64,000 nucleotides of DNA, from assembly GCA_035622995.1 (NCBI GenBank), contig DASPUI010000158.1:6298-70297 (forward strand). The letters are read 5' to 3'. Below, piece after piece: positions 7,050 to 15,746 of the stretch. The notes under the pieces were generated by a model, which was not told where the DNA came from, did no database searches, and worked only from the letters and a program-made list of their open reading frames with translations. The translations under genes were made by a program, and so were the position numbers. Position 1 is the first letter of the stretch, and each line of letters opens with the position of its first letter. Source of the DNA: DASPUI01 sp035622995 (GTDB lineage: Bacteria; Verrucomicrobiota; Verrucomicrobiia; Chthoniobacterales; UBA10450).

Positions 7050-9716
7050 ATGCCTCGATTGCGCGCCTGGTTCTCTCGATTGCTCGGACTTTTTCGCAAG
7101 CAACGCAGCGATGCGGAGATGACCGAGGAAATTCGGCAGCATCTCGATCTTTTAATCGAACGAAATATTTCTTCGGGAATGTCGCCGAACGAGTCGCGCC
7201 ATGCGGCGCTCAGAAAATTCGGCGGGGTTGAGCAAATCAAAGAGGCTGCCCGCGAGCAGCGGCTCTGGCGATGGGCCGATGAATTTTTGCAAGACCTTCG
7301 CTTCGGCGCACGCATGCTGTTGCGCAATCCCGGCTTCTCGGCACTGGCCATTCTTTGCCTGACTCTCGGTATCGGTACAACTGCGGCAGTCTTCAGTTGG
7401 ATCGAAGGAATACTCGTTAGGCCCTATCCACTCGTTGCGCATCAGGACCGGATGTTCGCGCTCAGCGCCACGACGCGCGGCGTTCAGGGTTACACCGGAA
7501 TCTCTTATCCCGATTTCATCGATTTCGAGAAAAATTCAACTCTGTTCGAATCGTTTATCATCGATAAAATCATGGGCACGACGCTGAGCGTTGGGGATCG
7601 GGCGGAGCGCGCGTCAGGTGGAATCGTTTCGGCGAATTATTTCGATGCGCTTGGCGTGCAGCCGATGCTCGGCCGCGGCTTCAGGCCGGAAGAAGGGACC
7701 GGGCGGAACGCGCACCCGGTCACAGTGATCAGTTACCAGACCTGGCAAGACCGGTACAAAGGTGATCCTGACGTTGTTGGTAAGACACAATATCTGAACG
7801 GAATTCAGCATACCATCATTGGCGTCGCGCCGGAAAAATTCCACGGCACCTTTATTGGCTACGGCTTTCAATTCTGGGTACCGACTTCGATGCAGGAAAC
7901 ATTCGATTCGACCGGTTACAAACTGGAAGATCGCGGCGCACGCTGGATTGAGGCCTATGTATTTTTGAAACCGAGAGTGACGCGCGAGCAAGGACAAGCA
8001 GAACTCGCTGCGATCGCAAGACGTTTGGAAAAGGATTATCCGGAAACGGATCGCGGGCATGAGATCGCGCTCCTGCCATTGTGGAAAACACCATTCAATC
8101 AGGCCGGAGCGTTGTCTACAACACTCGCGATCACTCTTGCCGTTGCGGTCTTTGTTTTGCTGATCGCCTGCGCAAATGTGAGCAACTTGCTTCTGGTTCG
8201 GTCGTTACTGCGCCGGCACGAAATGACGATGCGCCTCGCGCTCGGGGCGGGCCGACGTCGGCTGATCAAACAACTCGTTACCGAAGGTTTGCTGCTTTCC
8301 ATCATTGCGGCCATGGGCGGAATCGCGGTCGCCTATTGGGCACGCAACTCGCTCGTGTTGGCGTTTCCTTCACCGGCTCCGGGCATCATCATGGAGTTCG
8401 CCGGACAAATCGACTGGCACGTACTCGCCATCGCGATCGCGATTTGTGTCGGCTCGACGCTGCTGTTCGCGCTCGTCCCGGCAATTCAGGCAAGCCAGGT
8501 CGATCTTTCGGGCGCGCTCAAGGCCGAAGCCGGCGGTGTGCTTGCCGGATCGAGCCGTTCGCGTCTGCGCTCCGCGTTCGTGCTTGTACAGGTTTCGCTT
8601 AGCTTTGTCTTGCTCGCAGGAACCGCGTTGCTCTTGCAAAGCCTGCAACGATTACAAAAAGCGAGTCCCGGGTTTTCAACCAATGTGTTGGTGTCTGGCG
8701 TGGATTTGTTTTCCTCTGGCTACAATGTCGAGCGCGCGAAGAGTTTTCATGCGCAATTGCTCGATCGCGTGCGTGAATTGCCGGGCATCGAATCGGCAAC
8801 GTTGACACGGGTGCCGCCGTTCACCTATCTCCCGTACTCCACCGCGGCGATTGAAGTGGAGGGGTATCAGGCTGCGCCTAACGAGCAACCGACCGCCGAA
8901 TACGACGAAGTGGCTGAGCAATATTTCGCGACCATCGGCATCCCGATTCTGGCCGGGCGCGAGATTCTACGCACCGACGACGAGTCCGTGCTGCCGGTTG
9001 CGATCGTAAATGAAACAATGGCGGCGAAATATTGGCCTGGAAAAGATCCGGTCGGTCAACGACTGAAAGTCAATGACAAGTGGTTTCAAGTGATTGGCGT
9101 GGCCAAGAACGCGAATTACAACACCAAACTGGAACCGCTAAAGCCATTCTTCTATGTATCGCTGCGACAGAATTGGTCGGTGCAAAATTACGTTTTGATT
9201 CGCACGCAACAGAATGCTGGTGCCATTCTGAGTATGCTTGCGCGGGAAGTGCATGCGCTCGATGGCACCATCGCACCGCGCGTTGTTTATCCATTGCAGG
9301 AGAATGTCGATCGGATGAGCTACACCCAACGGCTTTCCGTCGCACTCGTTGCAATATTCGGCAGTATGGCCTTGTTTCTTGCTGCGATCGGCCTCTACGC
9401 GGTGATGTCGTATTCGGTTTCGCAAAGCACGCGCGAGCTCGGCGTGCGGATGGCACTGGGCGCGAGCGTACGGGATGTCTTGCAATTGATCATTTCACGC
9501 GGATTGCGATTGACCATTGCCGGAATAGCCATCGGTCTCGCCGCTGCATTAATGCTCACCCGCTTGTTAGGCAACCTGCTTTATCAGGTGAACCCGCGCG
9601 ACCCAATCGCGTTCGGTGCAGCGATAATTGTTTTGATCGCCGTAGCGCTTGTTGCCTGTTTTCTTCCCGCTCACCGCGCCACTCGGATCGATCCTGTCCG
9701 CGCTTTGCGAATCTAA
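7050..9716 (+). CDS. ADOP-type ABC permease (MacB/FtsX-like, duplicated)
   Basis: An 888-residue inner-membrane protein of the 'duplicated orphan permease' type common in Acidobacteria and Verrucomicrobia. The N-terminal prefix domain (EMTEEIRQHLDLLIERNISSG, residues about 25-70) is followed by a first helix near residue 95 and a periplasmic MacB core (about 115-330). A first FtsX block follows (about 355-510), then a second periplasmic core (about 530-740) and a second FtsX block (about 755-885, with RELGVRMALGASVRDVL). No ATPase gene is adjacent, which is usual for the group. It probably transmits mechanical work to envelope export or efflux; the substrate is unknown. It follows the PadR gene by 6 bp. 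Confidence 0.92.
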   Translation: MPRLRAWFSRLLGLFRKQRSDAEMTEEIRQHLDLLIERNISSGMSPNESRHAALRKFGGVEQIKEAAREQRLWRWADEFLQDLRFGARMLLRNPGFSALAILCLTLGIGTTAAVFSWIEGILVRPYPLVAHQDRMFALSATTRGVQGYTGISYPDFIDFEKNSTLFESFIIDKIMGTTLSVGDRAERASGGIVSANYFDALGVQPMLGRGFRPEEGTGRNAHPVTVISYQTWQDRYKGDPDVVGKTQYLNGIQHTIIGVAPEKFHGTFIGYGFQFWVPTSMQETFDSTGYKLEDRGARWIEAYVFLKPRVTREQGQAELAAIARRLEKDYPETDRGHEIALLPLWKTPFNQAGALSTTLAITLAVAVFVLLIACANVSNLLLVRSLLRRHEMTMRLALGAGRRRLIKQLVTEGLLLSIIAAMGGIAVAYWARNSLVLAFPSPAPGIIMEFAGQIDWHVLAIAIAICVGSTLLFALVPAIQASQVDLSGALKAEAGGVLAGSSRSRLRSAFVLVQVSLSFVLLAGTALLLQSLQRLQKASPGFSTNVLVSGVDLFSSGYNVERAKSFHAQLLDRVRELPGIESATLTRVPPFTYLPYSTAAIEVEGYQAAPNEQPTAEYDEVAEQYFATIGIPILAGREILRTDDESVLPVAIVNETMAAKYWPGKDPVGQRLKVNDKWFQVIGVAKNANYNTKLEPLKPFFYVSLRQNWSVQNYVLIRTQQNAGAILSMLAREVHALDGTIAPRVVYPLQENVDRMSYTQRLSVALVAIFGSMALFLAAIGLYAVMSYSVSQSTRELGVRMALGASVRDVLQLIISRGLRLTIAGIAIGLAAALMLTRLLGNLLYQVNPRDPIAFGAAIIVLIAVALVACFLPAHRATRIDPVRALRI

Positions 9717-9779
9717 CGCCTCGACTCGCACGAGATTTTTGACGGACCGCAAGTTTGCGACAAATCAATCGATCGAGCG

Positions 9780-9983
9780 TCAAAAACCGCCGGGCGAAGG
9801 CGATGGACTGGCGAAAATTCCACTTTGGCCGCTTTGATCGTTTCGATGGCCGCCGTGATGTCCATGTGGATGGTTGTCTGCATTATCTGAATCGTGCGTG
9901 CAGCCTGCGCCAAGCAACGCACAGGCAATGAGAAGGTTCTTTAATCGTCTATCCCGCACCAGAAAGAAAAACGAGCGTACCAT
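9780..9983 (-). CDS. Candidate small histidine-rich lipoprotein
   Basis: A 67-residue frame with a basic start, a hydrophobic core and a lipobox-like LLGAGC (cysteine about residue 28). The mature part is short and rich in histidine and aspartate (HDSDNADNHPHGHHGGH). That pattern fits an outer-membrane or periplasmic metal-binding lipoprotein, but no family is recognised. ATG 9983 is chosen because it leads directly into the signal peptide. It lies in an otherwise gene-free 491-bp interval (9717-10207) and is convergent with the ADOP permease. It could be chance coding; the rest of the interval shows nothing else I can name. Confidence 0.4.
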   Translation of the reverse strand: MVRSFFFLVRDRRLKNLLIACALLGAGCTHDSDNADNHPHGHHGGHRNDQSGQSGIFASPSPSPGGF

Positions 9984-10207
9984 CAAGCGAATGACAGATC
10001 GGCATATGCAAAGGTTACAGTTCCTTTTGAGTAATCCGGACGAGTCAGACAAAAGCCGCGGTTCGGGCTTGAACGGGCGCACGAAGGGCGCGGCTGCCCG
10101 CCGCTCCGTGACCATGATCTAAAAGTGTTGTCGTGATTTTCCTAAAGCGTAATCTTTCAACACCGAAACAACTCAACACCGCAACCTTCAACTCTTCACT
10201 TCCAAAT

Positions 10208-10651
10208 ATGGCTGACACATACGTTCCAATGATTAGTTCCGGCACCGCCGGTTCACTCGGAGTTCTGCACCTGCCGCGAATGTGGCAGAAGGTTTCACTC
10301 GAAGCCCAAGGCAAACTTGCCGCCGGTTATCCGGGCATCGGCAAAGGTTTCGATGCGATGACCTGCGCCGCCCTCGGCCTCGATGAACAAGCGGTGAAAG
10401 ACTTCATCAAGAAAAACAAGCCGACCTATCCGCAATTCGAAACGTGGGTGACGAAAAGCGCGAAGTCACTTAATCGCGAATCGATCGAAAAACACAATGC
10501 CGCAGTGCGCGGTTACAATCACGACGACGAAACACGCAAAGTCATTTGCAGCGCGTGTGGAATTCCCGACGACGCGTCTGCGCCCAAGGATGCGGTGAAC
10601 TTGAATAATCTCGATGACTGGTTTGAGTTTCACCGAGCAGTACTGAAGTAA
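10208..10651 (+). CDS. DUF5069-family protein
   Basis: A 147-residue soluble protein. The ending KDAVNLNNLDDWFEFHRAVL and the middle CAALGLDEQAVKDFI match the DUF5069 family as I remember it. There is no signal peptide or membrane helix. One CxxC-like ICSACGIP pattern is present without a second pair. ATG 10208 (MADTYVPM) is preferred over an in-frame GTG at 10133, whose extra residues are low-complexity. It ends 44 bp before the tryptophan dioxygenase, with a copy of the upstream phrase repeat between them. The function is unknown; co-transcription with the tryptophan genes is possible. Confidence 0.8.
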   Translation: MADTYVPMISSGTAGSLGVLHLPRMWQKVSLEAQGKLAAGYPGIGKGFDAMTCAALGLDEQAVKDFIKKNKPTYPQFETWVTKSAKSLNRESIEKHNAAVRGYNHDDETRKVICSACGIPDDASAPKDAVNLNNLDDWFEFHRAVLK

Positions 10652-10663
10652 CGCAATCTGCGC

Positions 10664-10682
10664 AAATCCGTGAAATCTATGG
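10664..10682 (+). repeat. Upstream phrase repeat, copy 2
   Basis: AAATCCGTGAAATCTATGG, ending 13 bases before the tryptophan dioxygenase start. Related copies lie at 16-34 and 36859-36878. Confidence 0.5.
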
Positions 10683-10695
10683 ATCGCCTTCAGTT

Positions 10696-11481
10696 ATGCC
10701 GTCACTGACTTACGCGGATTATCTGGATCTGGAGAAGTTGCTTACGCTGCAAAAGCCACGCTCCAAGCCGGCAGAGCACGATGAAACATTGTTCATCGTG
10801 ATTCACCAGACCTACGAGCTCTGGTTCAAGGAGCTGCTGCATGAGTTTGAAAAAATTAACCGCGATTTTTCTACGGGCGATCTCTTCGGCGCGATCCATT
10901 CCTTCAAACGCGTCCGCACGATCATGAAAGTCCTGGTCGCGCAGATCGACATCCTGGAAACAATGACGCCATCGTCATTCTCAAGTTTTCGCGACCGGCT
11001 CGAGACCGCCTCGGGATTTCAATCGGTGCAGTTTCGCGAGCTCGAGTTCATGCTCGGTTACAAGCGCGAATCGACCATGAAATACGTAAAACCGGATTTC
11101 CCGGGGGCGGATCGGCTGCAAAAACGCCTGGGTGAACGCACCGTGATCGATCATTTCTACGATTTTCTTGAAAGTCGCAACGCAAAAATTCCGGCGGAAC
11201 TTAAAAGGCGCGACCTAACGAAGGCCAACGAGCCTAACGAGCAGGTGCAAAAGGAGATTCTCAAACTTTACCAGAGTTCGCCCGAAGTTTCGATCCTGTT
11301 CGAGTTGATGACCGATTTCGACGAAGGGTTGCAGGAGTGGCGGTATCGCCACATCAAGCTGGTCGAACGAACCATCGGCGCAAAGAAAGGCACCGGTGGA
11401 TCGCCGGGAGTGCCGTTTCTGATGCAATCGTTGTTCAAACCGGTCTTTGCCGATCTTTGGGCGATCCGGCACGAAATGTAG
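10696..11481 (+). CDS. kynA: Tryptophan 2,3-dioxygenase
   Basis: Heme enzyme that opens the indole ring of L-tryptophan to N-formylkynurenine, the first step of the kynurenine pathway. It has 261 residues, close to bacterial TDO length. Signature segments are IVIHQTYELWFKELLHEFE (distal histidine and substrate contacts, residues about 34-52), SGFQSVQFRELEFMLG (carboxylate-binding arginine), and RYRHIKLVERTIGAKKGTGG (proximal heme histidine and the GTGGS-type loop). The Rieske oxygenase gene begins 6 bp after its stop, so they form an operon. Confidence 0.95.
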   Translation: MPSLTYADYLDLEKLLTLQKPRSKPAEHDETLFIVIHQTYELWFKELLHEFEKINRDFSTGDLFGAIHSFKRVRTIMKVLVAQIDILETMTPSSFSSFRDRLETASGFQSVQFRELEFMLGYKRESTMKYVKPDFPGADRLQKRLGERTVIDHFYDFLESRNAKIPAELKRRDLTKANEPNEQVQKEILKLYQSSPEVSILFELMTDFDEGLQEWRYRHIKLVERTIGAKKGTGGSPGVPFLMQSLFKPVFADLWAIRHEM

Positions 11482-11487
11482 CTCATA

Positions 11488-12624
11488 ATGAAGACTCAAT
11501 TCGAGTTTCGGGGGACGGTTGAAACATTCACCGCCGGCGCGAAAACTCTACCGCAACGGTATTTCGTTTCGCCCGAAGTTTTTGCCGAAGAACAGGAGAA
11601 GATTTTTTCTGATCACTGGATTTTAGCCGGCCACCAAAGCGAAATCCCAAAAGCTGGCGATTACCTTATCGCAGAAATTGCCGGAGAAAGCGCGATCATC
11701 GTTCGCACGCCTTCGGAAGGAAGCTGCGGCGCAGGAAGCGACCGCACCGGAAAAATCCGTGGCTTTTACAACGTTTGTCGGCATCGCGGGTCACGACTCA
11801 AAGAGGACGCGTGCGGTCACCTGTCAGCAATTCAATGTCCGTACCATGCCTGGACCTATTCGCTCGACGGCAAATTGATCGGCGCGCCGCAGATGGAAGA
11901 GAATTTCGACAAGGCCGATTATTCGCTTGCTACGGTAAATCTGGAATTGTGGGAGGGATTCATTTTTGTGAATCTGAAGAATAATCCGATCGCGCTCGCT
12001 CAGTGGTTTGGGCCATTAAACAGCAAGTTCTCGGAGTGGAGAATGTCCTCATTGCGCTCGGCCAGGCGGATCGAGTACGACATCCGCGCCAATTGGAAAC
12101 TCGTTTTCGAAAATTATTCGGAGTGCTACCACTGCGCCGGCGTCCATCCGGAGCTGACGAAATTATCGCCGTCGGATTCTGCGCAAAACGATCTTTTCCA
12201 GGGACCATTTCTGGGCGGGTTCATGACGATCGAAGACGGCCGAAGCCTGACGCGGAGTGGCAATGCCTGCGCACGCTCGATTGCCAGCAGAGTTTCCAAT
12301 CGCGTCTTTTACTATTCGATCTTCCCCAACATGCTTCTGAGTTTGCATCCCGATTACGTGATGGTGCATCAGCTTCTGCCGAAGTCGCCTTCCGAAACGC
12401 TGATCCGGTGCGATTGGTTTTTTCATCCCGGGGCGTTCGATCGAAGCGATTTTAATCCGGACGACGCAATCGAATTTTGGGACATGGTAAACCAGCAGGA
12501 TTGGCATGTGTGCCAGCTGAGCCAGCAGGGAATTTCCTCTCGCGGGTATCAACCAGGACCGTACTCGCCGCGAGAGAGCATTCCGGCCGCGTGGGACGAT
12601 TATTATTTAAAAGTGCTAAATTAA
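11488..12624 (+). CDS. Rieske [2Fe-2S] non-heme iron oxygenase, alpha subunit
   Basis: A 378-residue Rieske oxygenase. The N-terminal Rieske domain has CRH with C97/H99 and CPYH with C117/H120 as cluster ligands. The C-terminal catalytic domain carries NYSECYHCAGVHPEL with the bridging/iron ligands. The length and ending (SSRGYQPGPYSPRES) resemble the glycine-betaine/carnitine monooxygenase branch more than two-subunit ring dioxygenases, and no beta subunit, ferredoxin or reductase is adjacent. It follows the tryptophan dioxygenase by 6 bp, so the substrate may be tryptophan-derived or a quaternary amine. The reaction is not determined; family assignment is firm. Confidence 0.88.
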   Translation: MKTQFEFRGTVETFTAGAKTLPQRYFVSPEVFAEEQEKIFSDHWILAGHQSEIPKAGDYLIAEIAGESAIIVRTPSEGSCGAGSDRTGKIRGFYNVCRHRGSRLKEDACGHLSAIQCPYHAWTYSLDGKLIGAPQMEENFDKADYSLATVNLELWEGFIFVNLKNNPIALAQWFGPLNSKFSEWRMSSLRSARRIEYDIRANWKLVFENYSECYHCAGVHPELTKLSPSDSAQNDLFQGPFLGGFMTIEDGRSLTRSGNACARSIASRVSNRVFYYSIFPNMLLSLHPDYVMVHQLLPKSPSETLIRCDWFFHPGAFDRSDFNPDDAIEFWDMVNQQDWHVCQLSQQGISSRGYQPGPYSPRESIPAAWDDYYLKVLN

Positions 12625-12630
12625 CGAGGG

Positions 12631-13122
12631 TCAAAGACGCGCCAGGATTTTTGTCGCGGCGGACTTTCCCTGCTCCACGGCAGCATCGGCCGGCAGCCCA
12701 TGGATACCAATTGTGATCAAGACGTCCCCTTTCAGGACGTTCAACATTTCAAGACCAGTTGTTTTGTCGTGATAGAAGATCGCCTTGTCGCCGAGTCCGT
12801 CCACCCTGGTCGATTTAGCATCATCCGCAGGTAGAATTGAAAACATGGTCTTGGTCAAGTTGGGCGGTGCGTCACGGCCGGGGATGACGAGATCAAACAC
12901 GAGCGCTTTATCGCCGCTAACGGCATAATAACTCCATTCGGAATCATAAAATCCATCGGCGCCCTCCTTGTTTCGCCCTTTGGGATCCTTCACCGGCACA
13001 CCGAGAATCTTTTCGGCGTCTGCTTTAGTGATGACGGCGGATAGGTCAAGCTTCGACCCGGCCGACACGCAGTAAGTGCTAAAACAAACGCCCGCCAATG
13101 CGAAAATCAGTTTACGTTTCAT
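12631..13122 (-). CDS. Secreted hypothetical protein
   Basis: 163 residues with a clear signal peptide (MKRKLIFALAGVCFSTYCVSA). The mature part begins DLSAVITKADAEKILGVPV, a pattern seen in small exported proteins of unknown role. It has one internal hydrophobic strand pattern and no catalytic motif I recognise. It is convergent with the Rieske gene, 6 bp apart. The 210 bp after its start (13123-13332) contain only a 21-codon hydrophobic frame at 13247-13312, which I do not call. Confidence 0.7.
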   Translation of the reverse strand: MKRKLIFALAGVCFSTYCVSAGSKLDLSAVITKADAEKILGVPVKDPKGRNKEGADGFYDSEWSYYAVSGDKALVFDLVIPGRDAPPNLTKTMFSILPADDAKSTRVDGLGDKAIFYHDKTTGLEMLNVLKGDVLITIGIHGLPADAAVEQGKSAATKILARL

Positions 13123-13332
13123 ACGTTCGCTAGGTCGAAACTAATTTGGTTGCGGAGATCTAATCTCAAAATAGATCAGAAATCGAGAAACACGCGCGAG
13201 TCATCGGCTTGAGTGCTGCTCTTTATCGGACTCCTGGCCGGCAATTATGCGCCTTCCCAAACTGTTTCGCATTTTCGTGATCACGGTCTCCGTCGGGGTC
13301 GTTCTCGCTTAGCGACATCACGTGCAGTGGAA

Positions 13333-14373
13333 TTAGCCCATGCCGAGAAACTCGCGAGCCGCGCCGGCAAATAACTGCGTTTTCAGCTCATCTGAAAAGT
13401 CGCGACATGATTCGATCAGTTCACCGGCCTCGGCTTCGCCTAACGGAAACGGATAGTCGGAGCCGAGAGCGACACGTTGCGGGCCAAACAATTTGATCAG
13501 CGATTTCAGCGCGTCGATGTCGTGCACGAGCGAGTCGACATAAAAGCGGGCGGGGACATCTCCGTCCGCCAGATATTTTTTGGGCTCGGTCTCGTTGTCG
13601 ATCGCAACCAGGTCCGGCCGGACATGAAACCCGTGTTCGATGCGCCCGATCGTCCCGGGAAAAGCGCCGCCGCCATGCGCAAAAGCGACCCGCAAGTTGG
13701 GAAACCGCTCGAACACACCGCCAAAAATCATCGAGCAGATCGCGAGGGAGGTTTCAGCGGGCATGCCGACCAGCCACGGCAGCCAATACTTCGTCATCCG
13801 CTCCTTGCCCATCATGTCCCACGGATGAACGAAAATCGCAGCGCCCAGATCTTCGGCCGTCTTCCAAACCAGATCGAGCGACGGATGATCGAGATTGCGG
13901 CAATCCGGACCGTGGCAATGGTCGTTCGGGTCAACGTGCGTTCCAATCTCCACACCGCGCAATCCCAGCTCGCGGACACATCGATCCAATTCGCGCGCTG
14001 CCAGATCGACATCCTGCAAGGGAAGTGTGCCGAGACCGGTGAAACGTTCCGGATGGGCGCGAACGACTGCTGCGATGTGATCGTTTAACAACCGGCAAAG
14101 ATCGAGCGTGTCCTTCGGCTTTGCCCAGTAACTGAACATGACCGGCACGGTCGAGAGCACCTGCATCGTGACACCGGCGCGATCCATTTCTTCAATTCGT
14201 CGCGTTGGTTCCCAAACATTGTCGCTAATTTCGCGAAAGACCCGGTTGCCGATCAACATTCGCGCACAACACGGCTTATAATGTTCCAGCCTGACGAATC
14301 CGCTGTAACCGTATTTCGCATCCAAATCCGGCCATTCGCGCGGCAGAATGTGCGTATGGATGTCTATCTTCAA
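13333..14373 (-). CDS. nbaD: 2-amino-3-carboxymuconate-6-semialdehyde decarboxylase (ACMSD)
   Basis: Decarboxylates 2-amino-3-carboxymuconate-6-semialdehyde to 2-aminomuconate-6-semialdehyde, diverting the pathway away from quinolinate/NAD. The 346 residues read closely like the animal enzyme. They include IDIHTHILP (HxH zinc ligands), STVPVMFSYWAKP, FVHPWDMMGK, MTKYWLPWLVGMPAE, FAHGGGAFPGTIGR and LGSDYPFPLGE with the catalytic aspartate. It is a zinc amidohydrolase-fold enzyme of the cytoplasm. It follows the 3-hydroxyanthranilate dioxygenase on the same strand with 100 bp between, so the two sequential steps are probably co-expressed. Confidence 0.95.
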   Translation of the reverse strand: MKIDIHTHILPREWPDLDAKYGYSGFVRLEHYKPCCARMLIGNRVFREISDNVWEPTRRIEEMDRAGVTMQVLSTVPVMFSYWAKPKDTLDLCRLLNDHIAAVVRAHPERFTGLGTLPLQDVDLAARELDRCVRELGLRGVEIGTHVDPNDHCHGPDCRNLDHPSLDLVWKTAEDLGAAIFVHPWDMMGKERMTKYWLPWLVGMPAETSLAICSMIFGGVFERFPNLRVAFAHGGGAFPGTIGRIEHGFHVRPDLVAIDNETEPKKYLADGDVPARFYVDSLVHDIDALKSLIKLFGPQRVALGSDYPFPLGEAEAGELIESCRDFSDELKTQLFAGAAREFLGMG

Positions 14374-14473
14374 GGAGAGTGACGAGTGATGAGTGACAAC
14401 GGACTAGAGGCTACAAGTAACACGACAACGAGCGAACAAAACGCGTCCCCCGTCAACTTGTCACTGCCGTCCT

Positions 14474-15052
14474 CTAGAACGGCTTGACCGGCGCTGCTTT
14501 CTCCACCTTTCGGCCGCATTGCTTGCAGGTCCGTCGCGCGTCGTCCTTCCAGAAATCGAGCATCGCCTGGCTGAAATGCTCCACGATGTCGGCGCAATCG
14601 AAATGAATGTCCTCGACCAGCGCGCCGCAATTGTCGCAATAAAAAATTACGTGCTCTTTTTCGCCGGGCGGGCGGCGACGTTCGACCACCACGCCGATCG
14701 TATTCGGCGGCCGTTGTGGCGAGTGGGGCACGTTCGCCGGAATGAAGAATGTTTCCCCTTCGCGCACAACATGATCGATAATGCGGTCGCCCTCCCGAAT
14801 CCGCACCTTGATGTCGCCCTTAAGCTGGTAAAAATACTCCTCCGAATCGACCAGATGAAAATCGTTCCGCGCATTTGGGCCTTTGATCACCATCACGAAA
14901 AAATCGCGACCGTCGTAAAGGTAACGATTGCTGACCGGCGGCTTGAATTTTTCGCGGTTTTCCTCGATCCAGTTTTCCAGATTAATCGGCGCCTGTACAG
15001 GGGACGGCGCGTTTGACGGCATTTTTGGTTTTGGTTCAGTGACAGTCGCCAT
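14474..15052 (-). CDS. nbaC: 3-hydroxyanthranilate 3,4-dioxygenase
   Basis: Cupin Fe(II) extradiol-type dioxygenase that opens 3-hydroxyanthranilate to 2-amino-3-carboxymuconate semialdehyde. About 192 residues. Visible are the cupin metal histidine and glutamate in NDFHLVDSEEYFYQLKGD and the third ligand in IPANVPHSPQRP. The C-terminus has the bacterial rubredoxin-like second iron site, FYCDNCG and CKQCG. ATG 15052 (MATVTEPK) is chosen; an upstream in-frame start at 15079 adds nine residues of doubtful value. The N-terminus has an unusual proline-rich lead (about 20 residues) before the cupin. It is upstream of the ACMSD gene. Confidence 0.93.
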   Translation of the reverse strand: MATVTEPKPKMPSNAPSPVQAPINLENWIEENREKFKPPVSNRYLYDGRDFFVMVIKGPNARNDFHLVDSEEYFYQLKGDIKVRIREGDRIIDHVVREGETFFIPANVPHSPQRPPNTIGVVVERRRPPGEKEHVIFYCDNCGALVEDIHFDCADIVEHFSQAMLDFWKDDARRTCKQCGRKVEKAAPVKPF

Positions 15053-15160
15053 AAAACCAGGGTATTTCCGCGTGGGCAAAGCGTCAAATGTAGGATCAGA
15101 TAGACTAGCGGCGACATTTCAGTTGAATCGCAGAATCGCTCCCGTAATGTCGGCGACCCG

Positions 15161-15739
15161 ATGAGACTTCGTCATCTGATCCTGCCTGGCTGCGCGGGGG
15201 CTGTTCTCACGCTGTTGCCTGCATGCGAAGAGATGCCACCAACAATGCAAAGGCCTCTCGCCGGTATGCTGGGGGCGCCGGCGGCTTCCGGCTGGTGGCA
15301 GGACGAAGGCGCGCGTGGCTCGCCGAAAATCGTTGTCCACATTAGCGAACAGAAAGCGTACTTCTACAAAGGCAAGACATTGATCGGCGAATCGACTGTC
15401 TCCACCGGTAAGCCCGGCTTTGGAACTCCGCCCGGCCATTATCACGTCGTCTCAAAGGATCGCAATCACGTCTCGAGCGAATTCGGCGATTATGTGGACG
15501 ACAATGGCAAGGTGGTGAAGCCAAACGTCGACGTGCGCAAGGATTCAAGACCACGCGGAACGCATTTCGACGGCGCTCGAATGCCGTATTGCATGCATTT
15601 CAATGGCGGTTACGCCATGCACCAGGGTTACGTGCCGCCATTCGCCGCTTCGCACGGCTGCATTCGACTACCGAAAGGAATGGCCGAACACTTCTTCAAC
15701 GCCGCGCCCGAAGGCACATCGGTCGTCGTTAAGGAATAA
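15161..15739 (+). CDS. L,D-transpeptidase (YkuD domain) lipoprotein
   Basis: 192 residues. The signal peptide ends in a lipobox-like LLPAC, so it is probably a lipoprotein. The YkuD domain covers about residues 50-190 and ends with the catalytic motif AASHGCIRLP (active cysteine, with an upstream histidine in MHFNGGYAMHQG). Enzymes of this fold make 3-3 crosslinks in peptidoglycan or attach proteins to it. The gene is divergent from nbaC, with 108 bp between the starts, and convergent with the aminotransferase gene. Confidence 0.88.
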   Translation: MRLRHLILPGCAGAVLTLLPACEEMPPTMQRPLAGMLGAPAASGWWQDEGARGSPKIVVHISEQKAYFYKGKTLIGESTVSTGKPGFGTPPGHYHVVSKDRNHVSSEFGDYVDDNGKVVKPNVDVRKDSRPRGTHFDGARMPYCMHFNGGYAMHQGYVPPFAASHGCIRLPKGMAEHFFNAAPEGTSVVVKE

Positions 15740-15746
15740 CGGTCCG

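Noticed and set aside
9080..9742. 220-codon frame on the same strand within the ADOP permease
   Set aside because: Out-of-frame shadow; arginine/histidine/cysteine-rich translation without pattern.
13247..13312. 21-codon hydrophobic frame starting MRLPKLFRIF
   Set aside because: It looks like a bare signal peptide followed by a stop; perhaps the remnant of a lost exported gene, but too short to call.
14370..14639. 89-codon minus-strand frame between nbaC and the ACMSD gene
   Set aside because: Shadow of the end of nbaC running into the intergenic DNA, without features.
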